NCBI GenBank assembly: GCA_002049825.1 | Contig: MVCZ01000132.1 | Location: forward strand, 1 to 5,306 | From: Candidatus Zhuqueibacterota bacterium 4484_188 | Lineage (GTDB): Bacteria; Calditrichota; Calditrichia; RBG-13-44-9 | Length of the DNA: 5,306 bases | Direction of reading: 5' to 3' | Shown here: positions 1 through 4,839 of the stretch, one piece after another | Layout: each line of letters opens with the position of its first letter | Numbering within the stretch: position 1 is the stretch's first letter | Translations under genes and position numbers: made by a program | The notes under the pieces: generated by a model | What the model was told of the DNA's origin: nothing | The model's input: only the letters and a program-made list of their open reading frames with translations | Database searches by the model: none

Positions 1-1130
1 GGCAGATGCGACAGCGCGCGGGCAACATTCAGGTTCGCCACATCTCCGGAAGCGTTATCGTCGGCGCCGCGATAAATTTTCCCTTCAATTATACCTTCGT
101 GGTCGTAGTGGGAGCCGATGAGAATGTATTCATTCTTCAGCGTCTGTTCTCTTCCGGGTAAAACCGCTATCACATTGCGGCACTCCCGGGTTTCCGGATT
201 TTTTACCCGGATTTTCACCTGCCATTTACCGTTGGTCGGGAGGGCTGCTTCCCAGTGAAAAACGGATTCACCCTGGTCGGAAAGCCATGTTCTCAACCGG
301 TTTTGTTCGGAAATAAAATTTTCTTTCCAGTCCCTGCCGAAAAGTTTTCTGGCAAAATCAGCCGAGAGGTAGATGACCGGAACCGCAAATTCATCTTTCA
401 GAATAAACTGCTTTTTGCGCTTATCGTGTGTTCTTCGCTGCAGAAATCTTTGGTAGCCGGTTTCATTTTCCGCTGTAGGGAGCATAATCAAGGCTTTTGC
501 TCCCAACTTGGCTAATGCTTCTGCCTTCCAGTCCGGCATCATATAATGCGTACGATGTTTGCCGTTAAAAAAGGTGAGCGTGTCCTTTTCCAGCGGTTCG
601 CCGTAAAATGCCAGTACAATTTTGTCCCGGCAATCCAAACCGCTCAAATCATCGTAGTTGAACTCCGGCGCTTTGATTGCGTAACCGGCAAATACCGCTT
701 CACCACGAAATTGCAGGTCACCGGGCGAATTGAAAAAGTAGAACACATCCTGCCCGTTCCTGGCGCGGTAGTTTTTCCCGCTTTTCCGTACCCGGAGACT
801 AAGAGAGATTTCTTCCGACGATGCACCGACGATCTGAAAATGCTGGTAGTATTTTTCAAACGGTTCTGCTTTGTCACCGTCGGTCAGCGGGCTCAGGTTC
901 ATGCCTAACATTTGGCTTGCCAAAAATGCACCAGCGACTTTGGCACCGAGTTCACCGGTTTCCCTGCCCTGCAATTCCTTCGAGGCTAAAAAATTTAAAT
1001 CTCCCTTTACCTTGCTCTCCCGGATGTAATTGGTGAATGAACCTTCTTGTGGTTTTGAACAGCCGAAAAATGAGACAGTCAATAAGAAGAAAAAAATGAG
1101 TATTGTTGAATGTTGAATTCTGTTTTTCAT
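1..1130 (-). CDS. M28-family zinc aminopeptidase lipoprotein with PA-like insert (C-terminus beyond window)
   Basis: This is the N-terminal part of a secreted M28 metallopeptidase, expected to release amino acids from peptides outside the cytoplasm. The frame is open without stops from the ATG at 1130 to the left edge (376 codons seen). Residues 1-23 form a hydrophobic signal ending FFGC, so Cys24 is probably lipidated, although the lipobox is not canonical. Residues about 140-260 look like the PA-type insert common in this family (FAGYAIKAPEF at 147-157, then DKIVLAFYGEP, and AVPVIYLSADFA at 249-260). The catalytic domain opens with RNVIAVLPGRE (318-328), followed by GSHYDH with His341 as likely zinc ligand and GADDNASG (355-362) with Asp358 as likely bridging ligand. 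The remaining ligands and catalytic Glu should lie past the edge. AAGGA at 1139-1143, 8 nt upstream, supports the start. Substrate specificity cannot be told. Family assignment is firm. Confidence 0.93.
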   Translation of the reverse strand, partial: MKNRIQHSTILIFFFLLTVSFFGCSKPQEGSFTNYIRESKVKGDLNFLASKELQGRETGELGAKVAGAFLASQMLGMNLSPLTDGDKAEPFEKYYQHFQIVGASSEEISLSLRVRKSGKNYRARNGQDVFYFFNSPGDLQFRGEAVFAGYAIKAPEFNYDDLSGLDCRDKIVLAFYGEPLEKDTLTFFNGKHRTHYMMPDWKAEALAKLGAKALIMLPTAENETGYQRFLQRRTHDKRKKQFILKDEFAVPVIYLSADFARKLFGRDWKENFISEQNRLRTWLSDQGESVFHWEAALPTNGKWQVKIRVKNPETRECRNVIAVLPGREQTLKNEYILIGSHYDHEGIIEGKIYRGADDNASGDVANLNVARALSHL

Positions 1131-1159
1131 AATGTCGTTCCTTGAATTTTTGAGTGCAA

Positions 1160-1188
1160 ATAATAATCAAATAGCTGTCTGAAATCAA
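1160..1188 (-). promoter_or_regulatory. sigma70-like promoter of the M28 peptidase gene
   Basis: On the minus strand, TTGATT (1183-1188) and TATTAT (1160-1165) are separated by exactly 17 bases. They match the sigma70 consensus at 4/6 and 5/6 positions. Transcription would begin about 20 nt before the ATG at 1130 and include the SD at 1139-1143. This suggests the peptidase is transcribed separately from the upstream gene ending at 1272, although read-through is not excluded because no clear terminator lies between them. Confidence 0.55.
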
Positions 1189-1271
1189 CCGAAAAGCGAT
1201 TTCACAATTGCAGTTCATCGAAAAACCCAAGACTTGAAGTGCGAGTAAAATCGAATAGGTTGTTGTGTCTT

Positions 1272-1682
1272 TTATAAATTTTTAAATACCCGTGCCAGGG
1301 AAAAACCGGGCGCCTGTATATCCAGGTCTAAAAAATATCCGAATGGTGTCTGGCTCACCTGGTAGCCAGTGTTTTCCAGCTTCTTCTGCACCTTGTCGAA
1401 CAGTTTCTGCACAAATTCCGGTGGTGCTTTGCTTTCGGACAGGTGGGCGAAGGAATGGAGCACAACCGTTTTTGTTTCCAACTTTCCGGACAACCACTTA
1501 ATATTTTTTACCAGTTTACTTAATACGCTTTTTTCCCGTTCCACATCTTCCATTTCGCTGTGGATAAAAGCAATAATCGCTTCGGTAACTTTTCCATTCT
1601 CATCAACTTCGGGCGCGCTGTCCAGGTTTTTCTCCGCCGTTCGATATGCAAATTGATGTGCATAAATCATCAGTAGCTTCAT
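1272..1682 (-). CDS. Stand-alone homologue of the archaeal threonyl-tRNA synthetase editing domain
   Basis: The 136-residue protein resembles, along its whole length, the N-terminal editing domain of archaeal ThrRS (tRNA-Thr_ED family, D-aminoacyl-tRNA deacylase-like fold). That domain hydrolyses Ser-tRNA(Thr). Shared marks include the opening strand MKLLMIYAHQFAY, EAIIAFI at 34-40, SFAHLSES at 77-84, PFGYF at 113-117 and the final SLARVF region. There is no synthetase catalytic or anticodon-binding domain, so it would act in trans, if on tRNA at all. Compared from memory with the Pyrococcus abyssi domain at a constant offset of three, His83 is kept as His80. Tyr120, Lys121 and Glu134 become Phe117, Leu118 and Arg131, so classic editing activity is doubtful. 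SD AAGGGA at 1691-1696 supports the ATG. The protein is cytoplasmic, with no signal or membrane segment. Its true role is unknown. Confidence 0.82.
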   Translation of the reverse strand: MKLLMIYAHQFAYRTAEKNLDSAPEVDENGKVTEAIIAFIHSEMEDVEREKSVLSKLVKNIKWLSGKLETKTVVLHSFAHLSESKAPPEFVQKLFDKVQKKLENTGYQVSQTPFGYFLDLDIQAPGFSLARVFKNL

Positions 1683-1755
1683 CTTTTTAATCCCTTCGTA
1701 AATAGTATTGTCTCCGGTAGAATTTTGAATTTCTCAGCACGTTTCCACAAAATAT

Positions 1756-1784
1756 TTTAAACAAAAGGTAGTCATTTTTTGCAA
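1756..1784 (-). promoter_or_regulatory. possible promoter of the editing-domain gene
   Basis: On the minus strand TTGCAA (1779-1784) and TTTAAA (1756-1761) are 17 bases apart, each matching the sigma70 consensus at 4/6 positions. This lies about 75 bases before the ATG at 1682. The region is very AT-rich, so chance matches are likely and the call is tentative. Confidence 0.25.
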
Positions 1785-1888
1785 ATTGAACAATCTAAAT
1801 CAGTTTTTATTCTTAAAAGTTTTACTAAGCAGCGGGGCAGTCATTTCGGGCATGGGCGGTACGGAAACTTCAAGGAGTATGTGAAAAA

Positions 1889-1937
1889 CCGGTGCCGGTA
1901 ACGCCAGCCTGCTGTTCAGGAGAGCACTTCGTTTATC
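1889..1937 (+). repeat. copy A of a diverged direct repeat
   Basis: CCGGTGCCGGTAACGCCAGCC at its start, then CAG and GTTTATC, recur in the same order and nearly the same spacing at 2085-2130. The anchor CGGTAACxCCAGCC matches at 13 of 14 positions, and the distance from CGGTAAC to GTTTATC is 35 nt here against 33 in copy B. Copy A overlaps the left half of the nested inverted repeat. Confidence 0.55.
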
Positions 1938-1965
1938 CCCTGAACAATCAAGGGATTACCGGCAC
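1892..1965. repeat. nested inverted repeat, two perfect arms
   Basis: The outer arms GTGCCGGTAA (1892-1901) and TTACCGGCAC (1956-1965) are perfect 10-bp complements. Inside them, GTTCAGG (1914-1920) and CCTGAAC (1939-1945) form a second perfect 7-bp pair around an 18-nt loop. The internal gaps are of similar size, 12 and 10 nt. The single strand could therefore fold into one long interrupted hairpin of 74 nt. No T-run follows, so it is not a plain terminator. It may be an intergenic palindromic repeat unit or a structured RNA. Confidence 0.75.
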
Positions 1966-1972
1966 AGTCTGT

Positions 1973-2018
1973 CATTCCTGCGAAGGAATGTCATCTTTGA
2001 GTAATCGGGGGCAGGAAT
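1973..2018. repeat. short palindromic repeat with GCGA tetraloop and split outer arm
   Basis: CATTCCT (1973-1979) and AGGAATG (1984-1990) form a perfect 7-bp stem capped by the tetraloop GCGA, a GNRA-type loop. The left arm ATTCCTGC (1974-1981) can instead pair with GCAGGAAT (2011-2018). GTCATTCCTGCGAAGG at 1971-1986 is the wording of a dispersed intergenic repeat found in many bacterial genomes (recognised from general knowledge, not searched). Here the usual right half GCAGGAATCT is displaced by about 24 bp. Confidence 0.55.
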
Positions 2019-2026
2019 CTATGAAA

Positions 2027-2053
2027 ATCCGTTTCATCCGCGTTATCCGTGTT
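2027..2053 (+). repeat. three tandem 9-bp units ATCCGYNTY
   Basis: ATCCGTTTC, ATCCGCGTT and ATCCGTGTT follow each other directly. They share ATCCG in every unit and a pyrimidine/GTT-rich second half. A related string in opposite orientation occurs at 4671-4693. This is probably a remnant of a dispersed intergenic repeat family rather than a protein-binding array. Confidence 0.6.
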
Positions 2054-2079
2054 GCGTTTAAAAATGATATTCGCAATCA

Positions 2080-2160
2080 GCGCCCCGGTTCGGTAACACC
2101 AGCCCACGGAACAGACAACACCGGTTTATCTCGACGCAAAATCCGGTGGGCGCATTTTTT
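2080..2160 (+). terminator. terminator-like structure with alternative stems, upstream of serC
   Basis: The arm CCGGTGGGCGC (2143-2153) is followed by A and six T (2155-2160). It can pair in three mutually exclusive ways. GCGCCC 2080-2085 pairs with 2148-2153, extended by CGG 2086-2088 with CCG 2143-2145. GCCCAC 2102-2107 pairs with 2146-2151. CACCGG 2119-2124 pairs with 2143-2148. A GC stem next to a T-run is what an intrinsic terminator looks like. The competing arms could make it an attenuator for serC, or could simply reflect the repeat it is built from. No plus-strand gene upstream in the window would need terminating. Confidence 0.4.
2085..2130 (+). repeat. copy B of the diverged direct repeat
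   Basis: This is the counterpart of the unit at 1889-1937. CCGGT, CGGTAACACCAGCC, CAG and GTTTATC appear in the same order, with three fewer bases overall. Divergence in between is substantial, so the copies are old or belong to a loose family. Copy B sits inside the 2080-2153 structure, as copy A sits in the 1892-1965 inverted repeat. Confidence 0.55.
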
Positions 2161-2162
2161 AA

Positions 2163-2183
2163 AACCGTTTGCGGAAAGCGGTT
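2163..2183 (+). repeat. hairpin in the serC leader
   Basis: AACCGTTT (2163-2170) pairs with AAGCGGTT (2176-2183) through 8 bp including one T-G wobble, around a 5-nt loop. AT-rich DNA follows, with only short T stretches. It may add to the structure at 2080-2160. Function is unknown. Confidence 0.4.
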
Positions 2184-2236
2184 CGTTTATTAAATTTATC
2201 ACGAAATAAATGAGGTAAAATGAAAACAAAATAAAA

Positions 2237-2242
2237 GAGAGG
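2237..2242 (+). promoter_or_regulatory. serC ribosome binding site
   Basis: GAGAGG ends 8 bases before the ATG at 2251, a normal spacing that fixes this start. A five-codon frame at 2220-2234 just upstream has a GAGGT only 3 bases before its ATG and is not considered a gene. Confidence 0.7.
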
Positions 2243-2250
2243 AAAAAAAT

Positions 2251-3333
2251 ATGGAAAATCGCGTATTTAATTTTAATCCCGGTCCCGCCACTTTACCATT
2301 GTCCGTCCTGGAAAAAGTTCAGGCGGAATTGCTCAATTACCAAGGGGAGGGACTTTCTATTCTGGAAATGAGCCACCGCTCGAAGGCATTTGACGATATT
2401 GTGAACCGGGCAGTCGAGTCCACCAAAAAAGTGATGGGCTTTGGCGACCAGTACACGGTGCTGTTTCTCCAGGGCGGCGCTACCAGCCAGTTTGCCGCAG
2501 TTCCGCTTAACCTGGCGCTCGAAGGAAAACCAACACAATATATCAATACCGGTTCCTGGTCTAAGAAAGCGATTGCCGAAGCTCAGAAACTCGGATTCGA
2601 GCCGCAGGTCATTGCCAGTTCAGCGGAAGACAATTTTAGTCACATTCCCAGGTCTTTTACGGTGGACAGCAATGCTTCTTATCTGCATATCACTTCGAAC
2701 AACACCATTTTCGGAACCCAGTGGCAGGATTATCCCGACACCGGCGAAGTGCCGTTGGTGTGCGATATGTCCTCCGACCTGTATTGCCGGCGTTTCAATC
2801 CAAACAAGTTTGCCCTGATTTATGCCGGTGCCCAGAAGAATGCCGGACCTGCCGGTGTGACCATTGTGATTATTCGCAACGATATGCTGGAGCGCTCCCA
2901 CGACGATATTCCCACTATTCTGAATTACAAAATATTCGCCGAGAAAAATTCGCTGTACAACACACCGAATTGTTTTGGAATTTACGTTGTTGGTCTGGTA
3001 ATGGATTGGATTTTGGGACAGGGCGGAATTGACGCGGTGGAAAAAATAAACCGCAGGAAATCGGAAATGATTTATGAAACCATCGACGGGACAGATTTCT
3101 TCCGCTCCACAGCCGCCAGGGACAGCCGTTCGATGATGAATGTAACTTTCCGTTTGCCGAATGAGGATTTGGAGAAAAAATTTGTTAGCGAGGCAACTGA
3201 AGCCGGTCTGGTCGGCTTGAAAGGTCACCGCTCGGTCGGCGGCATTCGCGCCAGTATTTACAACGCCATGCCGCTCGCCGGGGTGGAAGCACTGGTCGAT
3301 TTTATGAAGAATTTCGAGAAGGTCAACGGCTGA
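2251..3333 (+). CDS. serC: Phosphoserine aminotransferase
   Basis: SerC is a cytoplasmic PLP enzyme that transaminates 3-phosphohydroxypyruvate with glutamate to O-phosphoserine, the second step of serine synthesis. It also acts on the 4-phosphoerythronate-derived keto acid in DXP-dependent vitamin B6 synthesis. The 360-residue product has the full family length. Visible marks are NFNPGPATLP at the N-terminus, SHR (41-43) for the phosphate/carboxylate end of the substrate, GGATSQF (75-81), NTGSWS (99-104) with Trp103 stacking on the cofactor, NNTIFGTQW (150-158), Asp172 in DMSSD, the Schiff-base Lys196 in GAQKNAGPAG, YNTPN (236-240), and GHRSVGGIRASIYNAM (325-340). Residue numbers run parallel to E. 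coli SerC with a constant small offset where I could compare. A good SD supports the start. It stands alone, without serA or serB next to it. The structured leader upstream might control it. No catalytic residue is missing. Confidence 0.97.
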   Translation: MENRVFNFNPGPATLPLSVLEKVQAELLNYQGEGLSILEMSHRSKAFDDIVNRAVESTKKVMGFGDQYTVLFLQGGATSQFAAVPLNLALEGKPTQYINTGSWSKKAIAEAQKLGFEPQVIASSAEDNFSHIPRSFTVDSNASYLHITSNNTIFGTQWQDYPDTGEVPLVCDMSSDLYCRRFNPNKFALIYAGAQKNAGPAGVTIVIIRNDMLERSHDDIPTILNYKIFAEKNSLYNTPNCFGIYVVGLVMDWILGQGGIDAVEKINRRKSEMIYETIDGTDFFRSTAARDSRSMMNVTFRLPNEDLEKKFVSEATEAGLVGLKGHRSVGGIRASIYNAMPLAGVEALVDFMKNFEKVNG

Positions 3334-3377
3334 AAAAGACAATATTATTACCCTGATGAAGGCTATCCTGCTGCGGT

Positions 3378-3428
3378 TTAATCCATAAATGTAATCGGCT
3401 CGTTGTATTTTTCCGAAATTGCATTCAT
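3378..3428 (-). pseudogene. out-of-frame C-terminal tail of the Ldh_2 dehydrogenase (putative)
   Basis: Directly at the dehydrogenase stop (TGA 3427-3425), a shifted frame opens at the overlapping ATG (ATGA) and reads MNAISEKYNEPITFMD to TAA at 3380-3378. The 16 residues form a plausible amphipathic helix plus end, of the kind that closes Ldh_2-family proteins after the NGIPLDAKTV segment. They have sensible codons. One base missing around 3426-3430 would explain it, either as a real mutation, a natural frameshift or a sequence error. A tiny overlapping leaderless ORF is the less likely alternative. Confidence 0.45.
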
Positions 3429-4465
3429 ACCGTTTTCGCATCCAGAGGAATTCCGTTCTTTTCCCGCTCTTCCTGTTTTTCAAATTCCTTTTCACCGTGG
3501 ACATAGATACGTTTTTCGCCTTCCGCCTTTTCAGAATTTTTAAGCAGTTCTATATAATTATCCATGGTATTTTTAAAATTTCCGCTTCCCACAAAATATT
3601 CCGGGTCGAGTGCCAGGAACATGTGACCGACCCTGGGGAAATTTGGTTTACCATCTTTTTTGGCAACCACCGCCGGCCCGTAATTTGAGCCGGAGAGTAC
3701 TGCACAGAAAATATCAACCCACACGCCCAGTCCGTAGCCTTTGTGTCCGCCGTAGGTTTCGCCTTCGCCGCCCAGCGGCAGAATCCCGCCACCAAGTTGG
3801 TCTAACAGATTCTTTAACACCCTGCCGGGATCGTTGGTCATGTGCCCGGTTTCGTCGGTTGCCCACCCATCGGGTAAATTTTTCCCCAGGCGATTATACA
3901 CTTCCAGCTTGCCGCGCGGAACCACACTGGTGGCAAAGTCCATCACCCAGGCTTTGTTTCTTTCGGTTGGTGCGGCTACGGCGATGGGATTGGTGCCAAA
4001 AAGGGCGTTTCTACCGAAAGTAGGCACCACCAGCGGTGCCGCATTCGTCATGGTGATGCCGAGAAAATCGTGCTCCAGCGCCATCAACGAATAATAGCCG
4101 GCATAGCCGAAATGGTTCGAGTTGTGAACGGTGACAAAGCCAATACCGTTTTGCCTGGTTTTTTCGATGGCTAATTTCATTCCAAAAGTTCCGGCAACTT
4201 GTCCCAGACCGTTCTGTCCGTCCACATTTGCCAGTACCGCGCTTTCCTTGGTAATTTTCGGCTGCGCATCGGGAATGATGTAACCGGTTTCAATTCCGGA
4301 AACGTACCGCTGCAAGCGCGCTACCCCGTGGGAATCGATTCCCCGCAAGTTCGAAGAGACAAGATTGTCAATCACATGCTCAGCGTCATCTTCGCTTACG
4401 TTTAAATGAATCAAAACTCGTTTCCCAAAATCCTTCAGGTCTTTCCAATTAATGAGACGTTCCAT
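3425..4465 (-). CDS. Malate/L-lactate dehydrogenase (Ldh_2) family oxidoreductase
   Basis: This is an NAD(P)-dependent cytoplasmic dehydrogenase of the Ldh_2 family, which is unrelated in sequence to classical LDH/MDH. Members reduce or oxidise 2-keto/2-hydroxy acids (malate, lactate, sulfolactate, ureidoglycolate) or cyclic imines, and the substrate here cannot be assigned. Visible family marks are LRGIDSHGVARL with His46, the VHNSNHFGYAGYY block with likely catalytic His118, TNAAPLVVPTFG, the GTNPIA cofactor-site segment (157-162), GGHKGYGL (239-246), VGHMFLAL (279-286), and a charged C-terminal stretch ending NGIPLDAKTV. The start is the ATG at 4465, because GGAGG at 4474-4478 lies 8 bases upstream. 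The longer TTG start at 4480 would place the SD inside the gene. The product is 346 residues. Its end appears clipped, since a plausible 16-residue tail continues in another frame. It converges with serC across 91 bp without an obvious terminator. Confidence 0.92.
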   Translation of the reverse strand: MERLINWKDLKDFGKRVLIHLNVSEDDAEHVIDNLVSSNLRGIDSHGVARLQRYVSGIETGYIIPDAQPKITKESAVLANVDGQNGLGQVAGTFGMKLAIEKTRQNGIGFVTVHNSNHFGYAGYYSLMALEHDFLGITMTNAAPLVVPTFGRNALFGTNPIAVAAPTERNKAWVMDFATSVVPRGKLEVYNRLGKNLPDGWATDETGHMTNDPGRVLKNLLDQLGGGILPLGGEGETYGGHKGYGLGVWVDIFCAVLSGSNYGPAVVAKKDGKPNFPRVGHMFLALDPEYFVGSGNFKNTMDNYIELLKNSEKAEGEKRIYVHGEKEFEKQEEREKNGIPLDAKTV

Positions 4466-4473
4466 TTTTGTTA

Positions 4474-4478
4474 CCTCC
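4474..4478 (-). promoter_or_regulatory. ribosome binding site fixing the dehydrogenase start
   Basis: GGAGG on the minus strand lies 8 bases before the ATG at 4465. It overlaps the codons that follow an in-frame TTG at 4480, which argues that the TTG is not used. Confidence 0.85.
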
Positions 4479-4839
4479 AATAATTATTTTTTTGGTGAAA
4501 AATGTAATTATTAACACCGCTTTAATTTAATTATAATTTTCATAAGTTGAAATAATAAAAAATAGTACTTGCGATGTTTATACTAACAGTGCCGATCCAA
4601 TACGTTTGCCGCTTTGATAGACCGGCTGATTCCGGTGAAAATTTATAATTAATCTGTGCCATTTTAGAACCGCTGATTTTCGTGGATTAACACTGGAAAT
4701 TAATTGTGAGTTTTATCAGATGATAGCCTGGGGGTAAAGAATAAATGCCGGAAATTTGAGATTAAAATGGATTTCATCAAGCGCATGAATCATTTAAATT
4801 TTAGCCTGAAAGTGAACTTGAAACGACAGAAACGGTGAC
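4479..4839. other. non-coding gap between divergent genes
   Basis: About 360 bases separate the minus-strand dehydrogenase from the plus-strand ABC-F gene, so both promoters should lie here, yet no box pair stands out. The left 90 bases are extremely AT-rich. A short hairpin, ACCGG (4621-4625) with CCGGT (4632-4636) around a 6-nt loop, and a repeat remnant at 4671-4693 occupy the middle. A 24-codon frame at 4574-4648 has no sign of being a gene. Confidence 0.6.
4671..4693 (-). repeat. remnant of the ATCC(G/A)CG-type intergenic repeat
   Basis: Read on the minus strand it begins GTGTTAATCCACG and continues AAAATCAGCG. It shares the ATCCxCG and GTGTT words with the tandem units at 2027-2053, in opposite orientation. 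Such strings recur between genes in many bacterial genomes (general knowledge, not searched). Similarity is short, so the link is tentative. Confidence 0.35.

Larger units (their letters stand above)
1683..2250. other. 568-bp non-coding gap with a cluster of repeats
   Basis: No convincing gene lies here. The left part (1683-1850) is AT-rich and probably holds the promoter and leader of the minus-strand editing-domain gene. From about 1889 the composition shifts to GC-richer repeat DNA: a nested inverted repeat (1892-1965), a hairpin with a GCGA loop (1973-1990), three tandem 9-mers (2027-2053), and a second diverged copy of the first repeat (2085-2130) ending in a terminator-like stem and T-run at 2160. 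A final hairpin follows at 2163-2183. The last 60 bases are AT-rich and carry the serC SD. The open frame across 1892-2209 translates these repeats and looks like no protein. Confidence 0.7.

Noticed and set aside
1892..1965. Integron attC site
   Set aside because: The nested arms superficially resemble one, but there is no GTTRRRY/RYYYAAC core pair and no integrase or cassette in view.
1892..2209. A 105-codon plus-strand open frame between the editing-domain gene and serC
   Set aside because: It reads straight through the inverted, direct and tandem repeats, has no SD, and the product (for example KIRFIRVIRV from the 9-mers) resembles translated repeat DNA.
2220..2234. Five-codon mini-ORF just before serC as a leader peptide
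   Set aside because: Its SD spacing is too short and there is no amino-acid bias that would suggest attenuation.
3334..3424. Bidirectional terminator between the convergent serC and dehydrogenase genes
   Set aside because: I found no GC-rich inverted repeat with flanking T/A runs in these 91 bases. Part of them may encode the shifted dehydrogenase tail.
2620..3504. A 294-codon minus-strand frame antisense to serC
   Set aside because: It is a shadow of serC and the dehydrogenase end. Its product is low-quality and His/Ile-rich, without family motifs or an SD, while serC on the other strand is complete and unmistakable.
4466..4480. TTG at 4480 as start of the dehydrogenase
   Set aside because: The five extra codons are the SD (GGAGG) itself plus spacer. 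The ATG at 4465 is correctly spaced from it.
4621..4636. Hairpin ACCGG/CCGGT as an intrinsic terminator
   Set aside because: The stem is only 5 bp, no T-run follows on either strand, and no gene ends nearby.
4574..4648. 24-codon plus-strand ORF in the 4479-4839 gap
   Set aside because: There is no SD and no recognisable product, and its length is expected by chance.
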